Assembly: GCA_963719055.1 (NCBI GenBank)
Contig: CAVRAU010000023.1
Span: 62,001-126,000 of the forward strand
Length of the DNA: 64,000 nt
Direction: 5' to 3'
Source: CAXMQZ01 sp963719055
Lineage (GTDB): Bacteria; Acidobacteriota; Thermoanaerobaculia; Multivoradales; JAHEKO01
A program made the position numbers and the translations under genes. The notes under the pieces are model-generated. The model worked only from the letters and a program-made list of their open reading frames with translations, searched no databases and had not been told where the DNA came from. Below, in pieces: positions 22,695 through 31,906 of this stretch. Numbering within the stretch: the first letter of the stretch is position 1; each line of letters opens with the position of its first letter.

Positions 22695-23842
22695 CGTGTG
22701 ACCACCGCCAGTCGTCGTAACTCCTCCACCTGTTGGCGGAGTGCCACCAGGAACGAGTCGACCTCTGCCACCGAATTTGAAATGCCAAAGCTGACACGGA
22801 TGGCTGACAGAGCTTCCTCGCGCGGCACATCCATAGCCAGAAGCGTACCGCTGGGCTCGACCGTACCCGAGGAACATGCGGCGCCGGCGGAGACTGCAAA
22901 ACCAGCCAGATCGAGTCGAATCAACAGAGACTGATTGTCCACTCCGAGAAAGGCCACGTGGCTCGTATTGCCCAACCGCTGGGCCTTGGCGCCATGGATC
23001 ACCACATCGGGGATCGTTCGCAACCCGCTCTCGAATCGTCGGCGCAGATCTTCGACGTGTCGCTGGCGATCCTGAAGCTCCAACCGGGCCAATTCCGCTG
23101 CCTTCCCCATCCCGACGATGGCCGGCACGTTCTCGGTCCCCGCTCGTCTTCGCCTCTCCTGCGAGCCACCCAGAAGCAGAGGGACCATTTCGGATCGTTT
23201 GGCGGTCCATAAGGCCGCCGCGCCCAACGGGCCGTAGAACTTGTGAGCCCCCAGGGTGAGATAGTCCACCCCGAGCTCATCCACATGGACGGAAATCTTG
23301 CCCAGCGCCTGCACCGCATCGCACAACACCGGGACTCCGACCTGGCGACAGCCCGACGCCACCTCGGCCACCGGTTGCAGCGTGCCGACGACGTTGTTGG
23401 CCAGGACCAGACACACCAGGCAGGTGTCTTCCCTGACCGCCGCCATCATCGCCTCCGCATCGATACAGCCCTGGCTGTCGGGCCGGATCCAGGAGACCTC
23501 CATCCCAGCCGCCTCGAGACCCCTGGCGGTCGCTTCCACCGAAGGGTGCTCCACGGCCGAGACCACCAGATGACCTCGAAAGCCTCGAGGCTCGGCGATG
23601 GCCCGGAGCACGGTGTTGTTGGCCTCGGTTCCAGAGGCCGTGAAGACGATCTCAGGGGGCGCCGCGTTCAGCAATCGCCCGACCTCCTCCCGCGCCCCCT
23701 CGACGGCTTCCCGGGCACGTTGGCCAAAGGCATGAATGGACGACGGATTCCCGTGATGCGGACCCAACCATACCGACATTTCCCGCGCGACCCTCGGGTC
23801 CACGGGTGTCGTGGCGTTGTGATCGAAATAAGCAGCGACCAT
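22691..23842 (-). CDS. Cysteine desulfurase, NifS/IscS type
   Basis: A 383-residue PLP enzyme that converts cysteine to alanine and an enzyme-bound persulfide. It starts AYFDHNATTPVDP, has the cofactor lysine in LTLGAHKFYGPLGAAAL, the histidine of SAVEHPSVE, AGTENVPAIVG, and the persulfide cysteine in AVSAGAACSSGTVEPS followed by IRVSFG. This is the group I layout with the mobile Cys loop. The overlap with mnmA suggests tRNA thiolation as its main role, though it may also feed Fe-S assembly; no iscU or iscR is nearby. Intact. Confidence 0.93.
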   Translation of the reverse strand: MVAAYFDHNATTPVDPRVAREMSVWLGPHHGNPSSIHAFGQRAREAVEGAREEVGRLLNAAPPEIVFTASGTEANNTVLRAIAEPRGFRGHLVVSAVEHPSVEATARGLEAAGMEVSWIRPDSQGCIDAEAMMAAVREDTCLVCLVLANNVVGTLQPVAEVASGCRQVGVPVLCDAVQALGKISVHVDELGVDYLTLGAHKFYGPLGAAALWTAKRSEMVPLLLGGSQERRRRAGTENVPAIVGMGKAAELARLELQDRQRHVEDLRRRFESGLRTIPDVVIHGAKAQRLGNTSHVAFLGVDNQSLLIRLDLAGFAVSAGAACSSGTVEPSGTLLAMDVPREEALSAIRVSFGISNSVAEVDSFLVALRQQVEELRRLAVVTR

Positions 23843-23861
23843 GGGGCGTTGATTCTAACGC

Positions 23862-23885
23862 GGGGACGGCTTGCAACCTGTCCCC
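23862..23885. other. GC-rich inverted repeat in the nifS/GWxTD divergent region
   Basis: GGGGACGG (23862-23869) can pair with CCtGTCCCC (23877-23885), with one bulged T and a loop of about seven bases. It lies between two divergent start codons (23842 and 23926) and may be an operator or an mRNA leader hairpin. There is no further support. Confidence 0.25.
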
Positions 23886-23925
23886 CGCCTTGTCGTAGAC
23901 GTTCACGGAACATAGGATCGCCAGA

Positions 23926-26515
23926 ATGATCAGCCGCCGCCTGACTCTTCCACTCCTGACAGCCATTCTGGTATTCAGCTTCTGGCTGGGCACGCCCTCG
24001 CCCGGGCACGCTCAGTCCCAGGATGAAAAGCCCGCGCCACCCACCGACGTGGTCAAGGGTGGTAAGAAGCAGAAGAAGAAGGCAAAGAAGGCTCAGCTCG
24101 CCGCGCTACCGGAGAAGTATCAGTTCTGGCTAGCGTCGGTGGACATGATCATTTCGAAGGATGAGAGGGAGTCCTTCCTCGAGCTGCAGAAGGACTACCA
24201 GAGAGACGCCTTTATCGAACGCTTCTGGAAAGCTCGGGATCCCTATCCCACGACCCTGACCAACGAGTTTCGTCAGCGGTACGAGGAGGCGGTCAAGGTG
24301 GTGATGGAGCGCTTTGGCAGTTTCGACGAAGACCGCGCTCGGGTCTACCTGGTCAATGAGCCCCCGGACGTCATGATGCCCGTCGAGTGCGTGGAAATGT
24401 GGCCAGCGGAAGTCTGGTATTGGCAGAAGAACAAAAAGATCGGCGTGGGAGTGGGCATCCTCTTCTATCAATCAGGAGGAGGTGGCCGATACAGGATCTG
24501 GTATCCCGACGACGGTATCAATGCGCTGGCGAAATTCCCGGGTTCGACACGCCGCAAACGACGTCATTGGATCCTGCAACATGCAGGCTCAGGAGGCCCT
24601 GGGATTCATCCTCGCACAGATGCGCAACCTGGGCACCATGGGCTTTATGTCGTTGATGGCCGACATCCAGGAGATCCCCGCGGTCCCCAAAGGCGAGTGG
24701 GTGGAGACGTTTCACGCCTACTCCACCGACCTCGATGCAGGAGCTCCGGAGTTTCCGGCCTGGTTGGAAATCGAGTACCCCGGGCGACACCAAAGCCGCA
24801 CGGTCGTGCAGGGAATCATCAAGATTCCACGAGACGAGGTGGCGACTTCCGAGCTGGCGGACTACGGACAGACCTTCAACATCATGCTCACGGGAGAGGT
24901 CGTTCGCGATAACAAGCTCTTCGACACTTTTCGGTATCAGTTCAATTTCCCCGTCGAGCAGATTGTCGGTGAGGAGATCCCTCTGGTTTTCGACAGATAT
25001 CTTCGCCCCGGGGAGTACGATCTGGTGCTCAAGTTGGAGGACTTGAATTCGGAGGCCGAGCACCGCGAAGTGGTCGAGCTCTCGGTACCCGAGAAGGACA
25101 AAGCCGTGCCCGTGACCCCCAGCGATCCCGAAACGGCGAGGATTCTCGAAGAGGCCAACGCCGCCATCTCGAGTGGGGATTCGACCATCAAGATCGTGCC
25201 CCCCCGCGGGCAGTATTCCACCGGCATGATGCGCGTCGACACGCTGACCACGGGCAGGGACATTACCGAGGTCGTCTTCGATCTGGACGGTGGACAGAAA
25301 CTGTCCAAGACCAATCCCCCCTGGAGCGTCGAGCTCGACCTCGGTTCGCTGCCGCAGATGCGCACCCTGAGGGTCACGGCGCTGAATTCCGCCGGCCAGG
25401 TGGTCGCCCGTGACGAGGCCAATCTGAACGCCGGCTCGCACCGTTTCGATGTTCACCTCATCGAGCCCCAGCCCGGTCAGACCTACACCCGCAGCCTACG
25501 CGCCGAGGCGAGGGTCGACGTCCCCGAAGGCAGTGTAGTGGACAAGGTCGAGTTCTACCTCAACGAGACACTCAAGGCAACTCTCTTTCAGCCGCCCTGG
25601 ACGCAGCCCATCCTGCTCAACAGCGACAACGAGCTGGCCTACATCCGAGTCGTCGCCTACCAGCCCGACGGCAATTTCATCGAGGACACCGTCTGGGTGA
25701 ATGCTCCGGACTACATGGAGAACCTCGAGATCCAGTTCGTCGAGCTCTTCATCACGGTACTGGACAAGGAGAAGCACCCCGTCATGGGTCTGAAGCTGGA
25801 CGACTTCAAGATCTTCGAGGATGGCCGGGCCCAGGAACCGCGGCGCTTCGAGAAGGTCACCAATCTGCCAATCCACGCCGGCATCCTGCTGGATGTCTCG
25901 GCGTCCATGGAAGAGAAACTCGATACCGCCCTGAAGGCCGCGCTCGGCTTCCTCGAAGAGGCCGTGACGCCCATGGATCGGGCCACCATCGTGACCTTCA
26001 ACGACCACCCCAATCTGGCGGTCAAGTTCACCAATGACATGCCTGCCCTGGCGGGCGGATTGGCAGGACTGCGGGCCGAGCGGGGGACGGCACTCTACGA
26101 CAGCATCATCTTCTCTCTTTACTACTTCAACGGCATCAAGGGCCAGAGAGCGGTGATTCTGTTGTCCGATGGCGACGACCAACACAGCCGCTTCCTCTGG
26201 GAGGACGCCATCGAGTACGCGCGCCGTGCAGGTGTCTCTATCTACTCGATCGGCCTGACTCTTGGTAAGAAGGGCGGCAACGCGAAGAAGAAACTGATCA
26301 AGCTGGCTGAGGAGACCGGGGGTCGCAGCTTCTTCATCAACGATGTCAACGAGCTGGCCGAGATCTACCGCATCATCCAGGAAGAGCTCCGCTCCCGCTA
26401 CTTTGTCGCCTATCAGTCGACCAACACGGCCGACGATACGACGTTTCGCACTGTCGAAGTCGAGCTCGACAAACCCGGGCTGGAAGCCAAGACGCTCCGA
26501 GGGTACTATCCTTGA
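23926..26515 (+). CDS. GWxTD-like and VWFA-related domain protein, copy 1, frameshifted near 24540-24565
   Basis: An exported protein of about 860 residues: signal peptide (LTAILVFSFWLGTPSPGHA), a lysine-rich linker with several KK pairs, then a GWxTD-like domain (FIERFWKARDPYPTT.NEF and GSFDEDRARVYLVNEPPD). A central beta-rich region follows and a C-terminal VWFA-related domain, with the MIDAS motif as DVSASM, ALYDSI and VILLSDGDDQHS, ending GLEAKTLRGYYP. The VWA belongs to the type first defined in Acidobacteria. One or two indels near 24540-24565 separate the N-terminal domain from the rest. Role unknown; a metal-dependent adhesion or assembly function in the periplasm is plausible. Copy 2 follows four bases later. 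Confidence 0.8.
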
Positions 26516-26519
26516 CGGC

Positions 26520-29010
26520 ATGCGACCGTGCCCAGACGGCGGACTGCCGCCCATTTCGAAGACGTTTCGTACAGCGGTTCTCGCTGCCCTGATCGTCATC
26601 CTGATTCCCACCCACGCCTCCTCATCCGAACTTTCCCCGAGCCATCAGGAGTGGCTCGAGCAAGTCGACTCCATCATCACCGACGAGGAACGCCAGGCCT
26701 TCTCGAGCCTGCTACGGAACTATCAGAGAGAGGCCTTCATTGCCCGCTTCTGGCAGGAGCGCGACCCGCAGCCCGAGACGGGACAGAACGAGTTTCTCGA
26801 GATCTGGCAGCGGAGGTCGAGCCTGGTGGCCGAGCAGTTCGGCGAATTCGACAGCGACCGGTCTCGAACCATGCTGTTGATCGGGCTCCCCGAGTTGATG
26901 TTGCCAAATCTGTGTCCCGAACTGCTGCGCCCTGTGGAAGCCTGGTACTACCGGGAGGCGGAGAGCTTTCCCGACGGCTTCTACCTGGTCTTCATCCCGG
27001 CTCCGGATGAGCCGGACTCTCCCATGGTGCATTGGTCTCCCGACAAGGGAACCGCCTCGCTGCTGCGTTCGGGAATCGATCTAGCTGGATCCGACCCCCT
27101 CCCTCAACTGGCTCAGCGATGTACCCGCGGCAAAGAGGCTGAAAGGGCTCTCGCGCAGGCGGTGAGCTGGGAGGATCTGGACGACCAGGAGGGTCTTCTG
27201 CCACCGAATCCGGGATCCTGGGTCGACGAGTTTCTCGATCGCACCACCACGGTCGATCCGGACACCCCCGCCATTACAGCGTCCATGCAGCTGCAGTTTC
27301 CTGGTCATCTCCAAGAGAAGACCGTTGTCCAGGTCGAGATCACCATTCCCAGCGATGTGGCGACTCCGACCGAGCCCGCGGCGGGAGTCTTCAGTCTTCG
27401 AATCGACGGGGAGGTCCTGCGGAGAGAGACTCTCTTCGATCAGTTCCGCTACGACTTCGACCTGCCGGTCGTCGACATCATCGGCAACGAGATTCCCCTG
27501 GCCTTCCAGCGCAACCTGCTGCCAGGAGACTACACACTGGTCCTGCGCCTGGAGGATCAGACCTCGGGACACGCCTTTCGCAGTGAAGGTCCGTTGCACG
27601 TGCCGAAACCTGCCGATACCGGAGAACCGCCAGCAGCGACCCTGGCCGAAGCCAACGCCGTTCTCGGTGCCGGCGATCATATGGTCAAGATCCAACCCTT
27701 GCCCGAGCAACTCCTCACCGGCCGCGTGCGCGTCGAAGCGCAAGCCCTGGGAGAGGGTATCGCCAAAGTCACCTTCGTCCTCAATGGCCACCGGGTCATG
27801 AGCAAGACCCGGCCACCGTTCAGCCTGGAGATCGATCTGGGGCACGCGCCTCGTCTGCACTGGCTCGAGGCCGTCGCCTTGGACAGCGCCGGTCAAGAGT
27901 TGGCTCGGGATCGGGTTCCCATCAACGCCGGGCCCCATAGGTTCGCGGTGCGCCTGGTCGAGCCGCGTTCCGGGCAGCGCTACGTGAGCAGCCTGCGGGC
28001 TGCCGCAGAGGTTCATCTGCCCGCAGGTGAGGAGCTGGAGCGAGTCGACTTCTACCTCAACGAGAGCCGGCTGGCCAGTCTGTACCAACCCCCCTTCGTG
28101 CAACCGTTGTCGCTTCCCCAGAGCCAGCGCATCAACTATGTCCGAGCCGTGGCGTATCTGGTCGATGGCAATGCCACCGAGGACCTGGTCTTCATCAACG
28201 CACCCCAGGAGATGGCCCATCTGCGGATCAACATGGTGGAGCTCTTCACCACGGTCAGCAATAAGAAGGGACTGCCGATCGAGGGCCTATCCCCCGCGGA
28301 TTTCACCATCCGTGAGGAGGGGCAGGAGCAGGAGCTGCGACGCTTCGAGCTCGTCCAGAATCTGTCGGTTCATGCCGCGGTGATTCTCGACGCTTCCACA
28401 TCCATGCAAGAGGAGCTCGGCCAGGCTATCGACGGGGCGTTGCAGTTCTTCGAGGCTGTCATCCAACCCAAGGATCGGGCCGCGGTCCTCATCTTCAACG
28501 ATGAGCCGATTCTAAAGGTTCCCTTCACCAACCGTCTCGAAACGCTGTCCGCAGGGCCTGGAGAATGTGGAATCCGAGGGCGAGACCGCTCTATACGACA
28601 CTCTGGTCTATGCCCTCCACTACTTCGCCGGTATCAGAGGCAAGCGCGCGCTGGTACTCCTCTCGGATGGCGAGGACTCCCGCAGCCGATACACCTTCGC
28701 CGAGACCCTCGAGTTCGCGCAGCGGTCCGGTGTCGCCATCTACGCCATCGGCCTAGGTGTGGATCGCCGTCAGGCCGGGCCCAGAAGCGTCCTGCACCAG
28801 CTAGCGCGAGAGACGGGTGGACGATTCTTTTCCATCGCTTCGGCGCGCGAGCTCGAAGGCATCTACGCCCGAATCGAACAGGAGCTGCGATCACAGTACC
28901 TGCTCGCCTATCAATCCACCCATGAGGTGGGCGGAGACTTCCGGCGTGTGGAGGTCGAAGTCGGGCATCAGGGTTTGAAGGCCAAGACCATCCCCGGTTA
29001 CTATCCGTAG
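26520..29010 (+). CDS. GWxTD-like and VWFA-related domain protein, copy 2, one frameshift
   Basis: A diverged paralogue of the upstream gene with the same order of parts: signal peptide (TAVLAALIVILIPTHASSS), GWxTD-like domain (FIARFWQERDPQPETGQNEF, GEFDSDRSRTMLLIGLPE), central beta region (FYLNESRLASLYQPPFVQP corresponds to FYLNETLKATLFQPPWTQP in copy 1), and VWFA domain with MIDAS DASTSM, ALYDTL and LVLLSDGEDSRSR, ending GLKAKTIPGYYP. It lacks the lysine-rich linker of copy 1. The frame breaks near 28555 (ETLSAG then LENVESEGETALYD). Length is about 829 residues. The ATG at 26520 is four bases after the upstream stop. The two proteins probably act together or in alternation. Confidence 0.8.
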
Positions 29011-29015
29011 CAGCC

Positions 29016-29619
29016 GTGAAAGAGATTCCAACACTCGTCCTGGCGTCAGGATCGCCACGGCGCCGAGAGCTTCTCCAGGGTCTGGGGGTCGATTTCTCCG
29101 TCCGTCCCGCGGATCTGGATGAATCTCTGCTGCCCGGCGAGAGTCCCGACCTGCATGTGCAACGTCTCGCTCAGGAAAAGGCCAGGGCCGGGGCTGCGGC
29201 AGGGGAATGGGTTTTGGCCGCCGACACAGTCGTGGTCATCGACGGCGAGATCCTGGGCAAGCCAGGCGATGCCGATGAGGCACGGGCCATGCTCGAGCGA
29301 CTGGCAGGACGGCGGCATACGGTCCTCAGCGGCGTCGCCTTGATCGACGGAAGTCACCGGACGCTCGGCTCACGGAATGGCGCGTACCGAGGTCCGCATC
29401 GCTGCCATGACCGCGGCGGAGATCGCCTGGTATGTGGCTACGGGAGAGCCCATGGACAAGGCCGGCGCCTACGCCATTCAGGGCCTGGGGGCGCTTTTTG
29501 TCGAAGAGGTCGAAGGCAACTACACCAATGTCGTCGGGCTGCCCATTCCCTTGACACGATCCTTGTTTCGCGACCTGGGGCTCGACCTGCGCGAGCTCTG
29601 TCAGCCAGGAGGAGATTGA
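29016..29619 (+). CDS. maf: Maf-like nucleoside triphosphate pyrophosphatase, one frameshift
   Basis: Maf proteins hydrolyse non-canonical or excess nucleoside triphosphates to monophosphates and are linked to division arrest. The N-terminus LVLASGSPRRRELL with Ser-x-Arg-Arg is diagnostic, as are VLAADTVVVIDGEILGKP (catalytic Asp), RHTVLSGVAL, and in the second part YVATGEPMDKAGAYAIQGLGALFVEEVEGNYTNVVGLP-type sequence. The frame breaks near 29370. GTG start, five bases after the upstream gene. Repaired length about 200 residues, normal. The GEPMDKAGAYAIQG form is typical of the dTTP/UTP-specific (YhdE) group. Confidence 0.9.
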
Positions 29620-29948
29620 GTGTCGTCGGACTCGTCGTCGCCGCTGTACTTGATGGGGGCACCGAGCTCGTCGAGTGAGAAATTCGCCATGATCTGGTGC
29701 CCGTTGAAATCCAGAACCCGGATGTCCTCGACGCTCTCCAGATCCTCGACGATAGACTCGAACGATTGCTGGTAGCGACTCCGCACGGCTTCGCTGTCCA
29801 CTTCATAGGCAATGAACTTGTTGATGCCCTTGTAGCGGAGCTTGCGCAGCAGTCGATCATCGGTCAGCGCGGGATACGTCGAGAGAACCAGAATCGGTCC
29901 GGTGCCAGTGAAGATGAGATACGAGCTGGGAATATTTTCGTCGGTCAT
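29601..29948 (-). CDS. Small protein of unknown function
   Basis: A 115-residue protein that I do not recognise. It has no signal peptide or membrane segment. The pattern alternates predicted strands (YLIFTGTGPILVLST, NKFIAYEVD, IRVLDFNGHQIMANF) with a helix (RSRYQQSFESIVEDLESV) and ends in a short acidic tail. A good RBS (AAGGGGT) precedes the ATG at 29948, which supports it as real. Its 3' end overlaps maf on the opposite strand by 19 bases. It diverges from trmJ. It may be a small cytosolic alpha/beta regulator or adaptor. Confidence 0.6.
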   Translation of the reverse strand: MTDENIPSSYLIFTGTGPILVLSTYPALTDDRLLRKLRYKGINKFIAYEVDSEAVRSRYQQSFESIVEDLESVEDIRVLDFNGHQIMANFSLDELGAPIKYSGDDESDDTQSPPG

Positions 29949-29998
29949 GGTACCCCTTTCGTGCCCAAGGTAATCTTGCCGCTCGTGGGTGTCAAGTC

Positions 29999-30730
29999 AT
30001 GATTCCAAGCCCCTTTGTTCCCGCCGTCGTGCTGGTCGAGCCACGCGAGGAAGGCAACATCGGAGCCGCCGCCCGGGCGATGGCCAACATGGGCCTGGCA
30101 GAGCTCGTGCTGGTAAACCCGGAGGCCGAGATCGGCCGGATCGCCAGGGCCTTCGCGGTGGGCGCCGGACACATTCTCGAAACAGCCCGGCACACCGAGT
30201 CCCTGGCAGAGGCTCTGGAGCCCTACCAGCGGATCATCGGCACGACTTCAGCGCGCGCACGGGATCTGCCCATGCCGCCCTTGCTCCCATCAGCGCTGCC
30301 GGCAGCTTTGCAGGAAGAGGCTCCCGACACCTCGACAGCGTTGGTCTTTGGCCCTGAGGTGTCCGGTCTGGATAACGATCAGCTGGCTCTCTGTGGTTTC
30401 CTGGTCCGTGTTCCCTGCGCCCCGGTCCAGCCCACCCTGAACCTGGCACAGGCCGTTCTTGTCGTCGCCTACGAGCTCTACATGGCCAGGCTCACTCAGA
30501 TGGACGCTGCAGGTGAGCAACCACCGCCGGTCCCCTCGGGGGAGCTCGAGGGTCTCTTTGGCCAGCTGGAACCGTTGCTCGCGGAAATCGGTTTTCAACG
30601 CGATGACACCTTCGGTGGCGTCGTCAGGGACCTGCGCCGTCTGGCTGCACGGGCCGGGGTTACGGACAGGGAGGTCAGTATCTTGCGCGGTATCTGTCGC
30701 CGGGCTCAACGGGCTCTCGAGCGGCGGTAG
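29999..30730 (+). CDS. trmJ: tRNA (cytidine/uridine-2'-O-)-methyltransferase, TrmJ type
   Basis: A 243-residue SPOUT enzyme. Motif 1 is VLVEPREEGNIGAAARAMANMG; motif 2 is ALVFGPEVSGLDN; motif 3 is PTLNLAQAVLVVAYELY, forming the trefoil knot that binds SAM. The order and the GPE and NLAQAV residues point to the TrmJ group, which modifies position 32 of the tRNA anticodon loop. The C-terminal extension (LRRLAARAGVTDREVSILRGICRRAQ) also fits. Intact. Confidence 0.92.
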   Translation: MIPSPFVPAVVLVEPREEGNIGAAARAMANMGLAELVLVNPEAEIGRIARAFAVGAGHILETARHTESLAEALEPYQRIIGTTSARARDLPMPPLLPSALPAALQEEAPDTSTALVFGPEVSGLDNDQLALCGFLVRVPCAPVQPTLNLAQAVLVVAYELYMARLTQMDAAGEQPPPVPSGELEGLFGQLEPLLAEIGFQRDDTFGGVVRDLRRLAARAGVTDREVSILRGICRRAQRALERR

Positions 30731-30789
30731 ACAGTTCTCACATCGAGGAGCTGTGAGATACACTGCTGCGCCCACCGGAGGATCGGAGA

Positions 30790-31438
30790 ATGTCGGAGAA
30801 CACGGATCGGACACGCGTCGCCAGCAGCCTCGCAAAGGCGCCCATCATCGGTGTGGTGCGCACGGATTCCAAACAGGAGGCGGCGCGACAAGCCCGTCTC
30901 TTCATCGCCGGTGGCCTGCAGCTGATCGAAATCACTTTCTCCGTGCCCGAAGCGACCACGTTGGTTCGCGAGCTTCTCGACGAGCGCGGCGATGCCGGAC
31001 CCCCATGGATCGGCATGGGCACGGTCACCGACGCCGCCAGGGCCACGGCCGCGGTGGAGGCTGGAACAGAGTTCATCGTGTCGCCGAACACCAGCCCGGA
31101 GCGTCGCCCAGGTGGCCCGTCAAGCCGAGATCTACCTGGTCTTGGGAGCCCTGACCTGTACCGAGATCGTTGAAGCCCGCGATCTGGGAGCTCAGATCGT
31201 CAAGGTCTACCCGTTGCCTCCTGTCGGGGGCGCCCGATACCTGGCTACGGTTCGCCAACCCCTGGCCGACATCCCCATGCTTGCCGCCGGCGGTTTCACT
31301 GTCGAAGAGATTCCCGACTATCGAGCTGTCGGGGCGTCCGCCTTCGGGATAGGCTCTCCATTGTTGGCCGCGGACGACGACGAAACCGCTCAGCGCATCC
31401 AACGAGCGCTGTCGCATGGCACGCGGTCTGGAGACCTG
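30790..31438 (+). CDS. eda: KDPG/KHG aldolase, Entner-Doudoroff type, one frameshift
   Basis: This class I aldolase cleaves 2-keto-3-deoxy-6-phosphogluconate to pyruvate and glyceraldehyde 3-phosphate. Family landmarks are IIGVVRTDS, the catalytic glutamate in LIEITFSVPEA, IGMGTVTDAARATAAVEAG, FIVSPNTSPEVA (rejoined across the break), LGALTCTEIVEA, the Schiff-base lysine in AQIVKVYPLPPVGG, and AAGGFTVEEIPDY. The frame breaks near 31085-31100. A TGA at 31437-31439 in a third frame would end it just before the next ATG, but the current frame runs without a stop into the downstream gene, so either a second indel lies near 31400 or the two are fused. Good RBS (GGAGGATCGGAG). Confidence 0.8.
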
Positions 31439-31858
31439 ATGCAGCCCCCAGTTGCCCCACGGCAAGTCATTTTCGACCCCACGCCGGAGATCTTCGCTAC
31501 CGACAGTGGCGGCAGTTTCACCTTTGCCCTGAGCCTGGATGGCGAGAGCTACCTCAGCACCGGTCAATACGATGAGGCGCGCCTTCTGGTGTCGCTGTGG
31601 CATCCATCGACCCAGCGCCACATCGACCTGGACCGAGCCTATGTCGAGGTCAAGGGATGCTTCGATACCACCGACGAGCACTGGGTGCGGCTGGCGGAGA
31701 TCGAGCCCGTCGTGCCACCCTACAACTCGGGTGAGACTTTCGATGGTTGGGTGGTGCTGCCGGTCATGGCCACTGCCAGCGCCTTCTCCTTGGCGGGAGG
31801 GGGCTTCCAACCCCGAGCCCGATTGCAGATCCGCGCGAGTGTCTATCTCGTCGCCTGA
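31439..31858 (+). CDS. Unknown beta-rich protein or C-terminal domain downstream of KDPG aldolase
   Basis: These 139 residues from the ATG at 31439 are not recognised. They are rich in predicted strands (RQVIFDPTPEIFAT, SFTFALSLDGESYL, ARLLVSLWHP, YVEVKGCF, FDGWVVLPVMATA, RLQIRASVYLVA) with no signal peptide, membrane segment or catalytic signature. This looks like a compact jelly-roll or immunoglobulin-like fold. The frame is open upstream into the aldolase, so it is either a separate gene overlapping the aldolase stop (TGATG) or a C-terminal fusion. Function unknown. Confidence 0.5.
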   Translation: MQPPVAPRQVIFDPTPEIFATDSGGSFTFALSLDGESYLSTGQYDEARLLVSLWHPSTQRHIDLDRAYVEVKGCFDTTDEHWVRLAEIEPVVPPYNSGETFDGWVVLPVMATASAFSLAGGGFQPRARLQIRASVYLVA

Positions 31859-31906
31859 CCCAAGATCGTCATCGACCTCGCCATCATCCGATTCTGGAGG
31901 GAATTC

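Noticed and set aside
23890..23918. A sigma-70 promoter TTGTCG-N17-TAGGAT for the first GWxTD gene
   Set aside because: The -10 box would end seven bases before the ATG, giving an almost leaderless mRNA, and the AGGA there serves better as a ribosome-binding site.
23926..29010. The two GWxTD/VWFA genes as an assembly duplication
   Set aside because: The copies differ at most positions and in linker length, so they are genuine old paralogues.
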